Shown here one piece after another: positions 19,303-27,923 of a stretch of 61,883 nt of DNA (the stretch's first letter is position 1; every line of letters begins with the position of its first letter). The stretch comes from Schleiferiaceae bacterium (GTDB lineage: Bacteria; Bacteroidota; Bacteroidia; Flavobacteriales; Schleiferiaceae): contig JAGYIN010000010.1 in NCBI GenBank assembly GCA_018402665.1, positions 1 through 61,883 on the forward strand. The letters are read 5' to 3'. The position numbers were made by a program, and so were the translations under genes. Below the pieces are notes generated by a model. The model saw only the letters and a program-made list of their open reading frames with translations, searched no databases and was not told the origin of the DNA.

Positions 19303-19668
19303 ATGAAACGACTGTTACTTATCGCAACCTTAGGTATCCTCTTGAACTCTTGTGCCAGTCCCAACCGCAGCCTGTACGACACTGCGAACACTTTGTATGG
19401 ACAGAATTGGACCTATGTGGGTACCATTATGGTTTACCCAGATATCATTTACAGTGATAAAATTACGGCAGCTGATAAAACTAGGGAGATTTCACTTCAC
19501 GATGGATTAATCAGCTACGATAAAATGTTAGCGGCAGCAAGAAAAGAATACGGGGATACCGTAACTATAGCAAACATTAGAATCTATACGGAAGAATTTA
19601 AAACGCGTTGGTTTGGTCGCAACTCTGATGTTCAAGCCATGGTTGACGTGATCTACGTAACCAAGTAA
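19303..19668 (+). CDS. Small hypothetical lipoprotein
   Basis: A 121-residue lipoprotein: MKRLLLIATLGILLNSCAS gives a signal peptide with lipid-acceptor Cys at residue 17. The mature domain begins NRSLYDTANTLYG and ends MVDVIYVTK, with a pattern of alternating hydrophobic strands that recalls YbjQ/DUF4156-like small lipoproteins, although I cannot assign it. A terminator-like hairpin lies 30 bases upstream. It stands alone, convergent with the next minus-strand gene, which begins at the following base. Confidence 0.75.
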   Translation: MKRLLLIATLGILLNSCASPNRSLYDTANTLYGQNWTYVGTIMVYPDIIYSDKITAADKTREISLHDGLISYDKMLAAARKEYGDTVTIANIRIYTEEFKTRWFGRNSDVQAMVDVIYVTK

Positions 19669-20103
19669 TTAGTTACATAAATAGCGTAAGCTACCGTCAA
19701 AATGCGCTTTATAATCCGTGATACGGTGATAGGTCGCTTCGAGTTCCTCTAGGTAGCAGGCTACCTCCTCGTAACAGGTTTCAAAAAAATCGTCTTCAAT
19801 AAGATTTAAACTCAAACGGTACTGCTCTAGCGCATCCAACACTTCGCGTGCAGAGGCACCAAAGGTTTCGAAAAAATAAACGGAATGTGATTGGAGTAAG
19901 GAAAGGTTAAAACCATTTTGTTTAAACGCCCAAATGATTTGTACTTCTTTATTATTCTTTAGAACGGGTTCTGGTATGGCACGAATAATTTCTTGAAAAG
20001 CATGTAAAAAGCACAACTTACTTACAATTAATCTGTTTGTAGTTTTAGCTACATCAACGAACAATATGTCTGCGTTATTTAATCTAAGCGTATCCACATA
20101 CAT
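19669..20103 (-). CDS. Hypothetical protein
   Basis: A 144-residue cytosolic, largely helical acidic protein; the C-terminal half is rich in Glu (ETCYEEVACYLEELEATYHR). It opens MYVDTLRLNNADILFVDVAK and has no signal peptide or membrane helix. It is divergent from the AlbA_2-domain gene, with only 19 bases between the two start codons, so they share a promoter region and may be co-regulated. No family recognised. Confidence 0.6.
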   Translation of the reverse strand: MYVDTLRLNNADILFVDVAKTTNRLIVSKLCFLHAFQEIIRAIPEPVLKNNKEVQIIWAFKQNGFNLSLLQSHSVYFFETFGASAREVLDALEQYRLSLNLIEDDFFETCYEEVACYLEELEATYHRITDYKAHFDGSLRYLCN

Positions 20104-20122
20104 AAGTTAAGTATAAAATTTA

Positions 20123-20776
20123 ATGTTTAAAGATTACGACCAAAAAGTTTCACAAAATGACTTGCATGCCCTAATTCGTGAGGGTGAGCATGGCGAGCAA
20201 GACTTTAAATACCGTATTTCGGATGCACGAAAGATAGCTAGAACGTTGAGCGCCTTTGCGAATACAGCTGGTGGTAGGTTACTTGTTGGTGTTCGAGATA
20301 ATGGCAGTATTGCCGGTGTAAAAGATGAAGATGACATCTACATGTTAGAAAGTGCTTCTGAAGTTTTTTTAAAGCCTGCTTTAAAATTGGAAGTTTGGGC
20401 ACATGAGATTGATGGAAAAACAGTTTGGGAAATAGAGATTTCTGAGGGGAAGGAAAAGCCCTACCAGGTTGATGAAATTGACGGTTTGAAGGCCTACTAT
20501 CGCGATGGTGATCAGAACTTTGTCGCCAATGCCGTTTTAAAAGAGGTTTGGAAGCAGGACCGTTTAAAAGAATCGAAGCACCCCGTTGCTTTTACAGATA
20601 AGGAACAACGTCTTATACAATACCTAAAAGATTATGACGACGTGAGTGTGAGTAAAGCTGCAAAGGTGATGCAGTTGCACAGGAGCAAGACGATCGAAAT
20701 CTTAGCAAGATTGGTACGGTGGGAAGTGATCAATTGGACCCACGATACGCAAGAGGGATTTAAATACAGACTTTAG
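20123..20776 (+). CDS. AlbA_2 (Schlafen-type) DNA-binding domain protein
   Basis: A 217-residue protein. Residues about 14-120 match the AlbA_2/'putative DNA-binding' domain: EGEHGEQDFKYRISDARKIA, then SAFANTAGGRLLVGVRDNG and the strand GLKAYYRDGDQNFVAN. A C-terminal helical part, residues about 160-217 (VSVSKAAKVMQLHRSKTIEILARLVRWEVI), looks like a winged helix. The longer family members carry an additional ATPase-like C-terminal part that is absent here. The family includes regulators and defence-associated proteins; the role here is unknown. Its 3' end overlaps that of convergent trmH by four bases. Confidence 0.8.
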   Translation: MFKDYDQKVSQNDLHALIREGEHGEQDFKYRISDARKIARTLSAFANTAGGRLLVGVRDNGSIAGVKDEDDIYMLESASEVFLKPALKLEVWAHEIDGKTVWEIEISEGKEKPYQVDEIDGLKAYYRDGDQNFVANAVLKEVWKQDRLKESKHPVAFTDKEQRLIQYLKDYDDVSVSKAAKVMQLHRSKTIEILARLVRWEVINWTHDTQEGFKYRL

Positions 20777-21459
20777 CGAAGGTATTGGTGCGGATTGGGC
20801 ACCGTTCGAAGTGACCACTGTATAAGCGTGTTTAATTCATCCTCTTCAGTAAGCCCCCTCTTGATGCCAGCAAGTTCCATTTGGTGCGTTAAATAGTGAA
20901 GTACAATCCCGCAGCTTACTGAAACATTGAAACTTTCTACAAAACCTTGCATAGGAATATAAATCAATTCATCCGCCAATGATTGTAGTAATTCCGTGGC
21001 ACCATCTTGCTCATTACCGAAGCATACCGTTGCACTCACCGTTGGATCTAGGGATGTGATTGGTCGGGCGCGAGGATCAACAGCAGTGACATATAGTTTA
21101 CGCCCAGAAGCCTTCAATTGGCCCGCCCATGCTTCTTGATTTCCCTCTTGGTAGGTGTTAAAGAAAGCTGTGTCGAGCCACTTCTCCACCCCTTTAGAGA
21201 TACCAGAAGCCACGTTAAATCGTTCGTTTTTGTCGTAGATATCCACTCGGTGAACGCCGAAGGCATCCGCAGTCCGCATAAGCGCCGATGCATTTTGCGT
21301 CTTCATCATATCTTCGAGACCAAGCGAAAAATGCCGGGTCCTATTTGAAACCTTCGCTTTAAATAAGGATTGCTTGTGCGGAGTTAATCCCGTGCAGAGT
21401 TCTTGATATAATTTTCTTTTCTCGCTTATATCTAGGGTCATCCAATCAGTTGTGCTCAT
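20773..21459 (-). CDS. trmH: tRNA (guanosine-2'-O)-methyltransferase, TrmH/SpoU family
   Basis: A 228-residue SPOUT-class RNA 2'-O-methyltransferase. The sequence shows QNASALMRTADAFGVHRVDIYD (motif 1, residues about 50-71), then VCFGNEQDGA (motif 2) and IPMQGFVESFNVSVSCGIVLHY (motif 3), which together build the knotted SAM site. The C-terminal extension fits TrmH, which methylates G18 of tRNA. I start at the ATG at 21459; the TTG at 21483 would add eight residues that overlap the divergent TPR gene. Confidence 0.88.
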   Translation of the reverse strand: MSTTDWMTLDISEKRKLYQELCTGLTPHKQSLFKAKVSNRTRHFSLGLEDMMKTQNASALMRTADAFGVHRVDIYDKNERFNVASGISKGVEKWLDTAFFNTYQEGNQEAWAGQLKASGRKLYVTAVDPRARPITSLDPTVSATVCFGNEQDGATELLQSLADELIYIPMQGFVESFNVSVSCGIVLHYLTHQMELAGIKRGLTEEDELNTLIQWSLRTVPNPHQYLR

Positions 21460-21494
21460 TTCTTCGTTTCTTTGCCAAGTCAAAAATAATAGAG

Positions 21495-22010
21495 ATGTTC
21501 AGTAAGATAATTCGATTAAGCGTAACTGCTGCAATTTTGGTTTGGTCTGGCTTTCAATTCGCAGATGGTGAAATTGGTAACGGCATTGCCTTGCTGTTTC
21601 CTGCAGCCCTTGTTTTATTGACCTATTTCAGAAACGAACGCATTCTTATCTCCCTTTGGCACATGCGTAAGAGTGATGTTGCTAAAGCGGAAAAGATGCT
21701 TGGCGGTATTCGTAATCCTGAGAAGAGTTTAATTAAAAGCCAATTGGCTTACTATTATCTTCTCATGGGAATGATCGAGAGCCAACGTAAAGTGGGTAAG
21801 GCTGAAACACTATTGAAAAAGGCGCTCAATACAGGATTACGTATGGATCAAGATAAAGCGTTAGCGAAATTGAATTTAGCCGGTATTGCCTTGACTAAAA
21901 GACGTAAAAAAGAAGCGCAGATTTTATTGACTGAGGTAAAGCGTTTAGATACCAAAAATGTCCTTGCGGAACAGACCAAATACATCAAGCAACAAATGAA
22001 ACGCATCTAG
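21495..22010 (+). CDS. Membrane-anchored TPR-like protein
   Basis: A 171-residue protein with two N-terminal helices (residues about 6-22 and 28-45, then NERILISLWHMRKSD) and a helical-repeat domain (QLAYYYLLMGMIESQRKVGKAETLLKKAL and ALAKLNLAGIALTKRRKKEAQILL) typical of tetratricopeptide repeats. It probably sits in the inner membrane with the TPR part in the cytosol as a scaffold. The ATG at 21495 is preferred to 21450, which reads through the trmH start. No partner can be named. Confidence 0.7.
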   Translation: MFSKIIRLSVTAAILVWSGFQFADGEIGNGIALLFPAALVLLTYFRNERILISLWHMRKSDVAKAEKMLGGIRNPEKSLIKSQLAYYYLLMGMIESQRKVGKAETLLKKALNTGLRMDQDKALAKLNLAGIALTKRRKKEAQILLTEVKRLDTKNVLAEQTKYIKQQMKRI

Positions 22011-22067
22011 GAAAAGGCTTGAACTTATAGGGAATTCAGGTGTTACAAAGACTAAACATTACACCTA

Positions 22068-22526
22068 ATGTACACCCTAGAACGTACTCAACGCCTTCCC
22101 ATATCTATTGAAGAGGCCTGGAAGTTTTTCCAGTCGCCAGAAAATTTAGCAGTCATTTCACCGGATTCCCTGGGATTTAACATTCTATCTGAAACGCCAG
22201 ATGAAATGTACCCCGGTTTGTTTATTCACTATAAAGTGAGTCCTCTTTTCGGCATTAAGATGCACTGGACCACAGAGATCACCCATGTCGAAGCGCCAAC
22301 CTATTTTGTTGATGATCAACGGGTAGGCCCATACAGCATATGGCATCACGAGCACCACTTCAAAGCTATCGAAGGCGGAGTAGAAATGCTTGATCGTGTC
22401 AATTACAAAGTTCCCTTTGGGATTCTGGGCAAAATTGCGCACCCCATCATCGTGCGTCCCAAACTGGAGGAAATATTTAATTATCGCGTCCAGAAAACGG
22501 AAGAGCTCTTCGGTAAGTGGAAGTAG
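22068..22526 (+). CDS. SRPBCC (polyketide cyclase/START-like) family protein
   Basis: A 152-residue protein with the START-like helix-grip pattern: RTQRLPISIEEAWKFFQSPENLAVISPDSLGF at the N-terminus, central strands HYKVSPLFGIKMHWTTEITHVE, and a long C-terminal helix (RPKLEEIFNYRVQKTEELF). The family binds hydrophobic ligands; the ligand here is unknown. Its 3' end overlaps the GTG start of the DUF429 gene, so these are co-transcribed. Confidence 0.8.
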   Translation: MYTLERTQRLPISIEEAWKFFQSPENLAVISPDSLGFNILSETPDEMYPGLFIHYKVSPLFGIKMHWTTEITHVEAPTYFVDDQRVGPYSIWHHEHHFKAIEGGVEMLDRVNYKVPFGILGKIAHPIIVRPKLEEIFNYRVQKTEELFGKWK

Positions 22527-23107
22527 TTGCATTAGGCATAGATTACGGTAGTAAAACCTCAGGTTTTACGGCGGCAGCAAGCTACTCCTCTACGGGTACA
22601 GTACAGGTCTATCAAAGCGCAAAAGGCAAAGATGCCGATGCGTGGCTCCTCAATTTGATCCACGATTTGAAGCCCAAAAATGTTGCGATTGACGCACCGC
22701 TAAGCTTGCCAGGTGTCTTCATTGACCCAAGCTCGTTCAACAACTATCACTACAGAGCGTGCGACCGAATTACAGGTGCTATGAGCCCCATGTTTTTAGG
22801 TGGGTTAACAGCACGCGCGATGCAATTGTCTGCAAAACTGAAAGCATTAAAAATAGAATCGGTTATTGAGACCTACCCTAAAATGGTTTGTGGTACTCTA
22901 GGACTGGATATGACGCGGTATAAAAAAGATAGTGCTTATCTCGAAGAGCTGAATTTTGGAGACTATTTACATAATGCCCAGCTCGAACACGACGTCAAGA
23001 ACTGGCACCAATGGGATGCTCTAATGGCCCTATTAGCTTGTTTAAAGCATAAAAACGGAACGGCAGAAGCTGTTGGAAATCCTTTAGAAGGAATCATTTA
23101 TTTTTGA
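22517..23107 (+). CDS. DUF429 domain protein (RNase H-like fold)
   Basis: A 196-residue protein of the DUF429 family, predicted by fold to be an RNase H-like nuclease. ALGIDYGSKTSGFTAAASY (residues 5-23) holds the first conserved Asp strand, VAIDAPLSLPG (about 58-68) the second, and NWHQWDALMALLACL the C-terminal Asp helix. It begins with a GTG inside the end of the SRPBCC gene. Function has not been settled for this family as far as I know. Confidence 0.8.
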   Translation: MEVVALGIDYGSKTSGFTAAASYSSTGTVQVYQSAKGKDADAWLLNLIHDLKPKNVAIDAPLSLPGVFIDPSSFNNYHYRACDRITGAMSPMFLGGLTARAMQLSAKLKALKIESVIETYPKMVCGTLGLDMTRYKKDSAYLEELNFGDYLHNAQLEHDVKNWHQWDALMALLACLKHKNGTAEAVGNPLEGIIYF

Positions 23108-23110
23108 GAC

Positions 23111-23542
23111 ATGTCAGAAAAGAAGAGAACATTTAATCCTATTGATCCCGAAAAGATTGCCGAAAATGCAAATCTACTGCCCTATGGCTCCTCCGTTTCA
23201 GCACCTGCCTTTCAAGCGGTTGATACACTGAAAAACAAGAGTCTGGATGTAAATGCGATGGAAATGCAGACCGACATGCAGCTGGATCAAATCCGTCAAC
23301 AGATCGAGTTATTGGCCCAGCAAGCCGGGAAAATTCAAGCTAGAAAAGCGCTGAGCGAACAGATTTATTCGGCGCACATGGGATTCAAGCCGGAAATCAA
23401 TCATACGTATTACCTCTACAAGAAAGACGAAGAGAGTAACGTTCTCAGCATGATTGCACCTCATGAATGGCGAAACTGTCCTTACGAGTTTTTAAATAAG
23501 GTCTTATTATTGGCTGATCATACTTGGGACATTATCGACTAA
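23111..23542 (+). CDS. DUF2452 domain protein
   Basis: A 143-residue cytosolic protein matching DUF2452: NPIDPEKIAENANLLPYGSSVSAP at the N-terminus, a coiled-coil-like middle (MQLDQIRQQIELLAQQAGKIQ), and the C-terminal HTYYLYKKDEES...LSMIAPHEW pattern. The family is widespread in Bacteroidota and of unknown role. It starts three bases after DUF429 and its stop overlaps the next ATG (TAATG), so the SRPBCC-DUF429-DUF2452-hydrolase genes form one operon. Confidence 0.85.
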   Translation: MSEKKRTFNPIDPEKIAENANLLPYGSSVSAPAFQAVDTLKNKSLDVNAMEMQTDMQLDQIRQQIELLAQQAGKIQARKALSEQIYSAHMGFKPEINHTYYLYKKDEESNVLSMIAPHEWRNCPYEFLNKVLLLADHTWDIID

Positions 23543-24156
23543 TGCTAGAATACATCGATCACATCGATTCTGCTGCCTCACCGACCCTTGTTTTATTGCA
23601 CGGATACGGCAGCAATAAAGAAGATCTCTTCGGTCTCCTTCCTTACTTCAAGGACTACAATCTCGTTTGCTTTCAGGCTCCAATCGCAATGGACATGGGC
23701 GGCTTTGCATGGTATCCGATTGATTGGAATAACGGTGCTAAAATCATTAACAGCGAAGAAGTAGCCTCGGCGAAGTCGCTCGTATTAGGTGCCATCGAAG
23801 ACTGGACTGCATCGAATCAAATTACTGGACGAATGGTTATCGGCGGATTTTCCCAAGGCGCCATCCTTTCTACCGCAATTTATGCTAGCGGATATGAAGC
23901 TGCTGGATACGTCTTCTTAAGCGGTTATGCACTACCTGAATGGCGCAATCAGCTCGCTTCGTTGGTATCTAACATCCCTGTATTTCAATCGCATGGTACA
24001 GAAGACCCCGTAATACCATTTGAATGGGCACACGCTACGTCTGAATTACTGACTACTAATTCAAACTACAATTTCCATGCTTTTACCATGGGACACAGTC
24101 TTAATATGCCCTGCATCTCAAAATTGCAGGAATTCTTAAAGAATACCCTCTCTTAG
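23542..24156 (+). CDS. Alpha/beta hydrolase, phospholipase/carboxylesterase type
   Basis: A 204-residue cytosolic serine esterase of the phospholipase/carboxylesterase family. The oxyanion loop is LHGYGSNKEDLFGLLP (residues about 15-30), the nucleophile elbow GGFSQGAILS, the acid HGTEDPVIPF and the histidine MGHSLN near the end. The ATG at 23542, overlapping the previous stop, is preferred to the TTG at 23524. The substrate is unknown. Its 3' end overlaps the convergent wbpI-like gene by 21 bases. Confidence 0.88.
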   Translation: MLEYIDHIDSAASPTLVLLHGYGSNKEDLFGLLPYFKDYNLVCFQAPIAMDMGGFAWYPIDWNNGAKIINSEEVASAKSLVLGAIEDWTASNQITGRMVIGGFSQGAILSTAIYASGYEAAGYVFLSGYALPEWRNQLASLVSNIPVFQSHGTEDPVIPFEWAHATSELLTTNSNYNFHAFTMGHSLNMPCISKLQEFLKNTLS

Positions 24157-25212
24157 GACATTGATAATTTTCTGACTTGCCTTACCATCACCGTAGGGCA
24201 TTTTCGTCCCGGGCTTAAACGTGGAAAGAATGTTTCGTGCTATTGGCTCGAGGGGTTCGTTTTGCGAGGGGTCAAAAAGTTTACTTGCCCCCATCTCAAT
24301 CAATTCGACCCATTCGGTTTCACCTCTCAGGGTAACTGAGGGCTTATCGGAGTAATAGGCTTCCTTCTGAAGTCCTCCACTATCCGTTAATACCAACGAT
24401 GTTTGCTTCAACGCCCAGAGCATTTCAAGGTAACCTACCGGTGGTGCACTATGAACAGATAAATTCAAACCATATTCTTTTAAGCGAACTGCGGTCGCCG
24501 GATGTAATGGCATCCAAACAGGCATGACAGTATCGTTAAACGCATTTAGCTGATCGACGAGAAAAGTCAATCGATCTAGACGGCTGATATTTTCAAATCG
24601 GTGCATCGTAGCTAGGGCAAATGGCTTTTGAAAGAATGAAATAGGCCCCATTTTTTCTGTGTGTACAGCACTGGACTGAAACATTTGCAAGGCATCTAGC
24701 ATCACATCGCCCACCTGTTCAATAACGCGTCCCTTGAAACCTTCACGCCTCAAATTTTCCGTGGCTTGTTGTGTTGGTGTAAATAACCATTTTGCAATAT
24801 GGTCAGATTCTATTCTGTTGTGTTCTTCAGGCATCTCATCATTATAAGATCGCAGTCCCGCTTCAATATGAACCAGCGGAATCTCACATTCCTGTGCCAT
24901 GCGCGCTCCAGCCAAAGTTGAATTTGTATCACCATACACAAGTGCAATGTCCGGCTGGATCGCATCAAATAAGGGTTTCAATTCATTCCTCATCCTAGTG
25001 AGCATGTCATCTCGCTTGAGATTGCCACAATTTAAAATAGCATAAGGCATTGGCAGGCCCATTTCTTCAAAGAAAACAGTGCTCATACCCGGGTCATAAT
25101 GCTGTCCTGTGTGAATCACAAACTCCTGATATCCATAAGATTGAAGCGCTTTACTTACCGGAGCACTTTTAATGAATTGGGGACGCGCACCAACAATAGT
25201 GATGACCTTCAT
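24136..25212 (-). CDS. wbpI: UDP-N-acetylglucosamine 2-epimerase family, WbpI-like
   Basis: A 358-residue non-hydrolysing UDP-sugar 2-epimerase. The start MKVITIVGARPQFIKSAPVS, HIEAGLRSYNDEMPEEHNR (residues about 117-135), ATMHRFENI, and VLTDSGGLQKEAYY are family hallmarks, and include the acidic and histidine catalytic positions. WecB acts on UDP-GlcNAc; the WbpI branch acts on UDP-2,3-diacetamido-glucuronate. I favour WbpI because the gene directly follows WbpD- and WbpE-like genes, the upstream steps of the same pathway. The product would be UDP-ManNAc(3NAc)A for a surface polysaccharide. Confidence 0.8.
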   Translation of the reverse strand: MKVITIVGARPQFIKSAPVSKALQSYGYQEFVIHTGQHYDPGMSTVFFEEMGLPMPYAILNCGNLKRDDMLTRMRNELKPLFDAIQPDIALVYGDTNSTLAGARMAQECEIPLVHIEAGLRSYNDEMPEEHNRIESDHIAKWLFTPTQQATENLRREGFKGRVIEQVGDVMLDALQMFQSSAVHTEKMGPISFFQKPFALATMHRFENISRLDRLTFLVDQLNAFNDTVMPVWMPLHPATAVRLKEYGLNLSVHSAPPVGYLEMLWALKQTSLVLTDSGGLQKEAYYSDKPSVTLRGETEWVELIEMGASKLFDPSQNEPLEPIARNILSTFKPGTKMPYGDGKASQKIINVLREGIL

Positions 25213-25213
25213 A

Positions 25214-25789
25214 TTATTGAGAAATTACGGCGACTACCCCATCGCGTAGTTCGTATTTTTCCCCGGTCGTCTCGCATAGAGCAGTTGTACCGTCGTCAAA
25301 ATTTAATCGTGCACCTGCCCTGCTCACCCAACCTTGTTGTTTGGCAGGTACGCCATACATGAAGGCAAAATCAGGCACCTCGTGGGTCACCACAGCACCA
25401 GCTCCTATAAACGCATAGGCACCAATGGTATTTCCACACACTATTGTGGCATTGGCACCAATGGACGCACCTTTTTTAACTACGGTTCTAGCGTAATTTT
25501 TTTGCTCAATAAAACTGCGCGGTGCATTGACATTGGTGAAAACCATGGATGGCCCTAGGAAGACATCATCTTCAATCTCTACACCACTGTAGACACTAAC
25601 GTTATTTTGAATTTTAACTCCTGATCCGATTGTTACTGAATCACCTAGAAATACGTTTTGGCCCAATATGCAATTTGCACCTAGCGAACAATGCGGCATT
25701 ATGTGCGAAAAATGCCAAACCTTGGAGCCTTGACCTATTTGAACATCGGCATCAACAACAGCTGTTTCATGTACGAAATAATCACCCAT
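25214..25789 (-). CDS. wbpD: WbpD-like UDP-sugar N-acetyltransferase
   Basis: A 191-residue left-handed beta-helix acetyltransferase with hexapeptide repeats across residues about 10-140 (for example GANCILGQNVFLGDSVTIGSG). YFVHETAVVDADVQIGQGSKVWHFSHI at the start and FMYGVPAKQQGWVSRAG at the end are characteristic of WbpD/WlbB, which acetylates the 3-amino group of UDP-GlcNAc(3NH2)A with acetyl-CoA. It lies one base upstream of wbpI and two bases downstream of the wbpE-like gene. Cytosolic; substrate assigned from family and context. Confidence 0.88.
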   Translation of the reverse strand: MGDYFVHETAVVDADVQIGQGSKVWHFSHIMPHCSLGANCILGQNVFLGDSVTIGSGVKIQNNVSVYSGVEIEDDVFLGPSMVFTNVNAPRSFIEQKNYARTVVKKGASIGANATIVCGNTIGAYAFIGAGAVVTHEVPDFAFMYGVPAKQQGWVSRAGARLNFDDGTTALCETTGEKYELRDGVVAVISQ

Positions 25790-25791
25790 AA

Positions 25792-26912
25792 TTAGGAAAA
25801 GTAGGTTGTTACGGCAGCCCGTATTGCACGAACTTCGTGTGGTTCGAGCGCCTCGTGCACAGGAATACTAATAACGCAGTTAGATAAACTTTCGCTTACC
25901 GATAGTGAAGTTCTCGGTTCAAAGTGTGCGTAAGCGTTCTGTTTATGAAGTGGAATGGGGTAATAGATCATTGTAGTAATACCGCTTTCATTCATAAATG
26001 AAGCAAAATCATCACGTTTTTCACTAGGAACGCGAAGCGTAAATTGGTGGTAGGTGTGGTTCGAAAAAGATGCGGTCAAAGGAAGTTTAACTCCTTTGTT
26101 CAAAGATGCAAAAGCACTAAAATACTGTCCCGCAATGCCGACTTTGGCGATTAATGCTTGCGGCAAGTAATTCAATTTAACAATGAGTGCTGCTGCATGA
26201 ATAGGGTCTAATCTCGAATTCACGCCTAATTGATCATGATGGTATTTTTTACTCTGCCCATGACTTGCAATAGATTTTGCTTTTGCTAGCAACGACGCAT
26301 TCGTGCTGGCAATTGCCCCTCCATCCCCTAGTCCACCCAGGTTCTTCGTGGGAAAAAAGCTAAAGGTCCCAAAGGCCCCAACTGTTCCCGCATGTCTACC
26401 AACATACTTACCGGCTGTAAAGGCAGCACCAAATGCTTGAGCGGTGTCCTCCACAATAGGAATTCCTGGCGCACAATTTTCTAATGCTTCTATATCGGCG
26501 CATTGACCGTAAAGGTGCACTGCAATTATCGCGGCAGTCTTATCCGAAAGTACTGATTTGACGGAATCCGGATCGATAGTGAAGGTTGATTGGTTGACAT
26601 CACACCAAACTGCTACGGCCCCTAATATCGCAATAACTTCAGCGCTTGCAGCATAGGTAAAGGCCGGAACAATCACCTCGTCACCCGGCTTAATAGCTAA
26701 GGCCATAAGTGCGATTTGAAGTGCATCAGTACCGTTGCCAACGCCTAGTACAGGCGCGCCTAAATAAATCGATGCCTTCGCTTCGAATTCCTGTACGGTA
26801 GCTCCACCTGCCTTACCTCCGCTATGTACTACATCAGTACAGCTTTATCCAATTCGCCTTGATAAGGCGCATGGATCTTGGGTAAATCTACCATTGGAAT
26901 TGGCTTCGACAT
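25792..26912 (-). pseudogene. wbpE: WbpE-like PLP aminotransferase, 1-nt frameshift
   Basis: A DegT/DnrJ/EryC1-type aminotransferase expected to aminate UDP-3-oxo-GlcNAcA. The N-terminus begins at the ATG at 26912 (MSKPIPMVDLPKIHAPYQGE) and hits a TAG at codon 28. Adding one base between 26834 and 26835 restores LDVVHSGGKAGGATVQEFEA and then runs without a break through GVGNGTDALQIALMAL, IVEDTAQAFG and FSFFPTKNLGG (the PLP-lysine motif) to the stop, giving 373 residues, normal for the family. The longest intact frame (25792-26706) would start in mid-fold. Either a real mutation or a sequencing error; both flanking pathway genes are intact. Confidence 0.85.
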
Positions 26913-26963
26913 CGTCTCAGAATTATACTACCAAAATAGGGCCAGATCCACAAGGATAAAAAA

Positions 26964-27923
26964 TTAACTAATAGTCGGCTAGCCAGCGCAATTGAGCCGT
27001 TTGATCCCCGTCGACCAATCGTATAAATACAGACCGGCGCCCCGTTATGTGAGTTGTTTTCGATGCGCACCTATGGGTAAATATTCCAATAGAATTTAAC
27101 ACCACCTCGGGGATTAATTACTGAAAGTTCAGCCGCAGTACTTGTTGGTGGAAAGACCAATTCAGCCCATTCATTTCAGGATTTGGGAAGGCTACTAACT
27201 GTGGAATGGAATCACAGTCGCGACCAATTCACGTTCTCAGATTTCTTACCTCCCTTTAGTTGGACTTCACAACAATGAACTTGGAGTTGACTCGAGGGTA
27301 TACAATAAGTAAACCGTGTCTTTTCCAATAGTAATGTGATTGCTGGTATTGACTTTAGAAAAACTGGTGTTATCAGCGTATAAGTGAGTGGTAAAATTGG
27401 AGTTATAATTAACATTCCTTTGACACCCATAAAACTACCCGTAATATCAAACAATACCTGCTGATTAAAGGTGTTATGTCCTTGCTGCAATTCCTAGTTT
27501 TCTAGACTTTGAAAACTCACTCCTACAATTATTCTCAAGGTATTGCCCGCATTTTGTAAAGTTTATTTGGCCTTTTTTAGCGCCTTTATCCCCAATGAAT
27601 TGTACGAAAAGTCGCAACAATGTGCATGGATTTTTGCTTGTTGGGATTGCAATCCAACGCTGCCGTTTGAGGAGAAACTGCAAGATTCAGCTGCACCCAC
27701 TTACCTGGACCGGTGAACAGCTATGGCGTTATTGAAAAATTGATCGCTCAAGAAGATAGTCACCACCTGAAAATGTATGGGCACCGTGGAATTGCCAGTA
27801 AATGAATTTGCAGAAAATAACTGCGGTACAGCCGTTGCTCGGCATCCTAAATGTAAATCTTAAATGGTAGTGTTTGCCATATTCAAGCAACTGAATCACG
27901 AATTTCCTAGCGCAGGACTTCCA
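26964..27923 (-). pseudogene. Decayed 3' part of a T9SS type A secreted protein
   Basis: About 960 bp in the same orientation as, and directly after, the stop of the 1028-residue gene. Protein-like stretches hop between frames: ANSFTGNSTVPIHFQVV, then QLNLAVSPQTAALDCNPNK, then NTFNQQVLFDITGSFMGVKG, then NFTTHLYADNTSFSKVNTS and GKDTVYLLYTLEST. Near the end AAELSVINPRGGVKFYWNI, then a frame slip, GAHRKQLT and GAGLYLYDWSTG form a recognisable T9SS type A sorting tail. The region ends near the TAA at 26964-26966. I infer it was once the C-terminal part of the upstream gene. Confidence 0.6.

Noticed and set aside
25792-26706. A 304-residue aminotransferase as a complete gene
   Set aside because: It starts in mid-fold; the missing N-terminus is present upstream in another frame, so a frameshifted full gene is the better reading.
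27212-27683. Two small minus-strand genes of 92 and 69 codons
   Set aside because: They are overlapping frame fragments of the decayed T9SS tail region and not separate genes.
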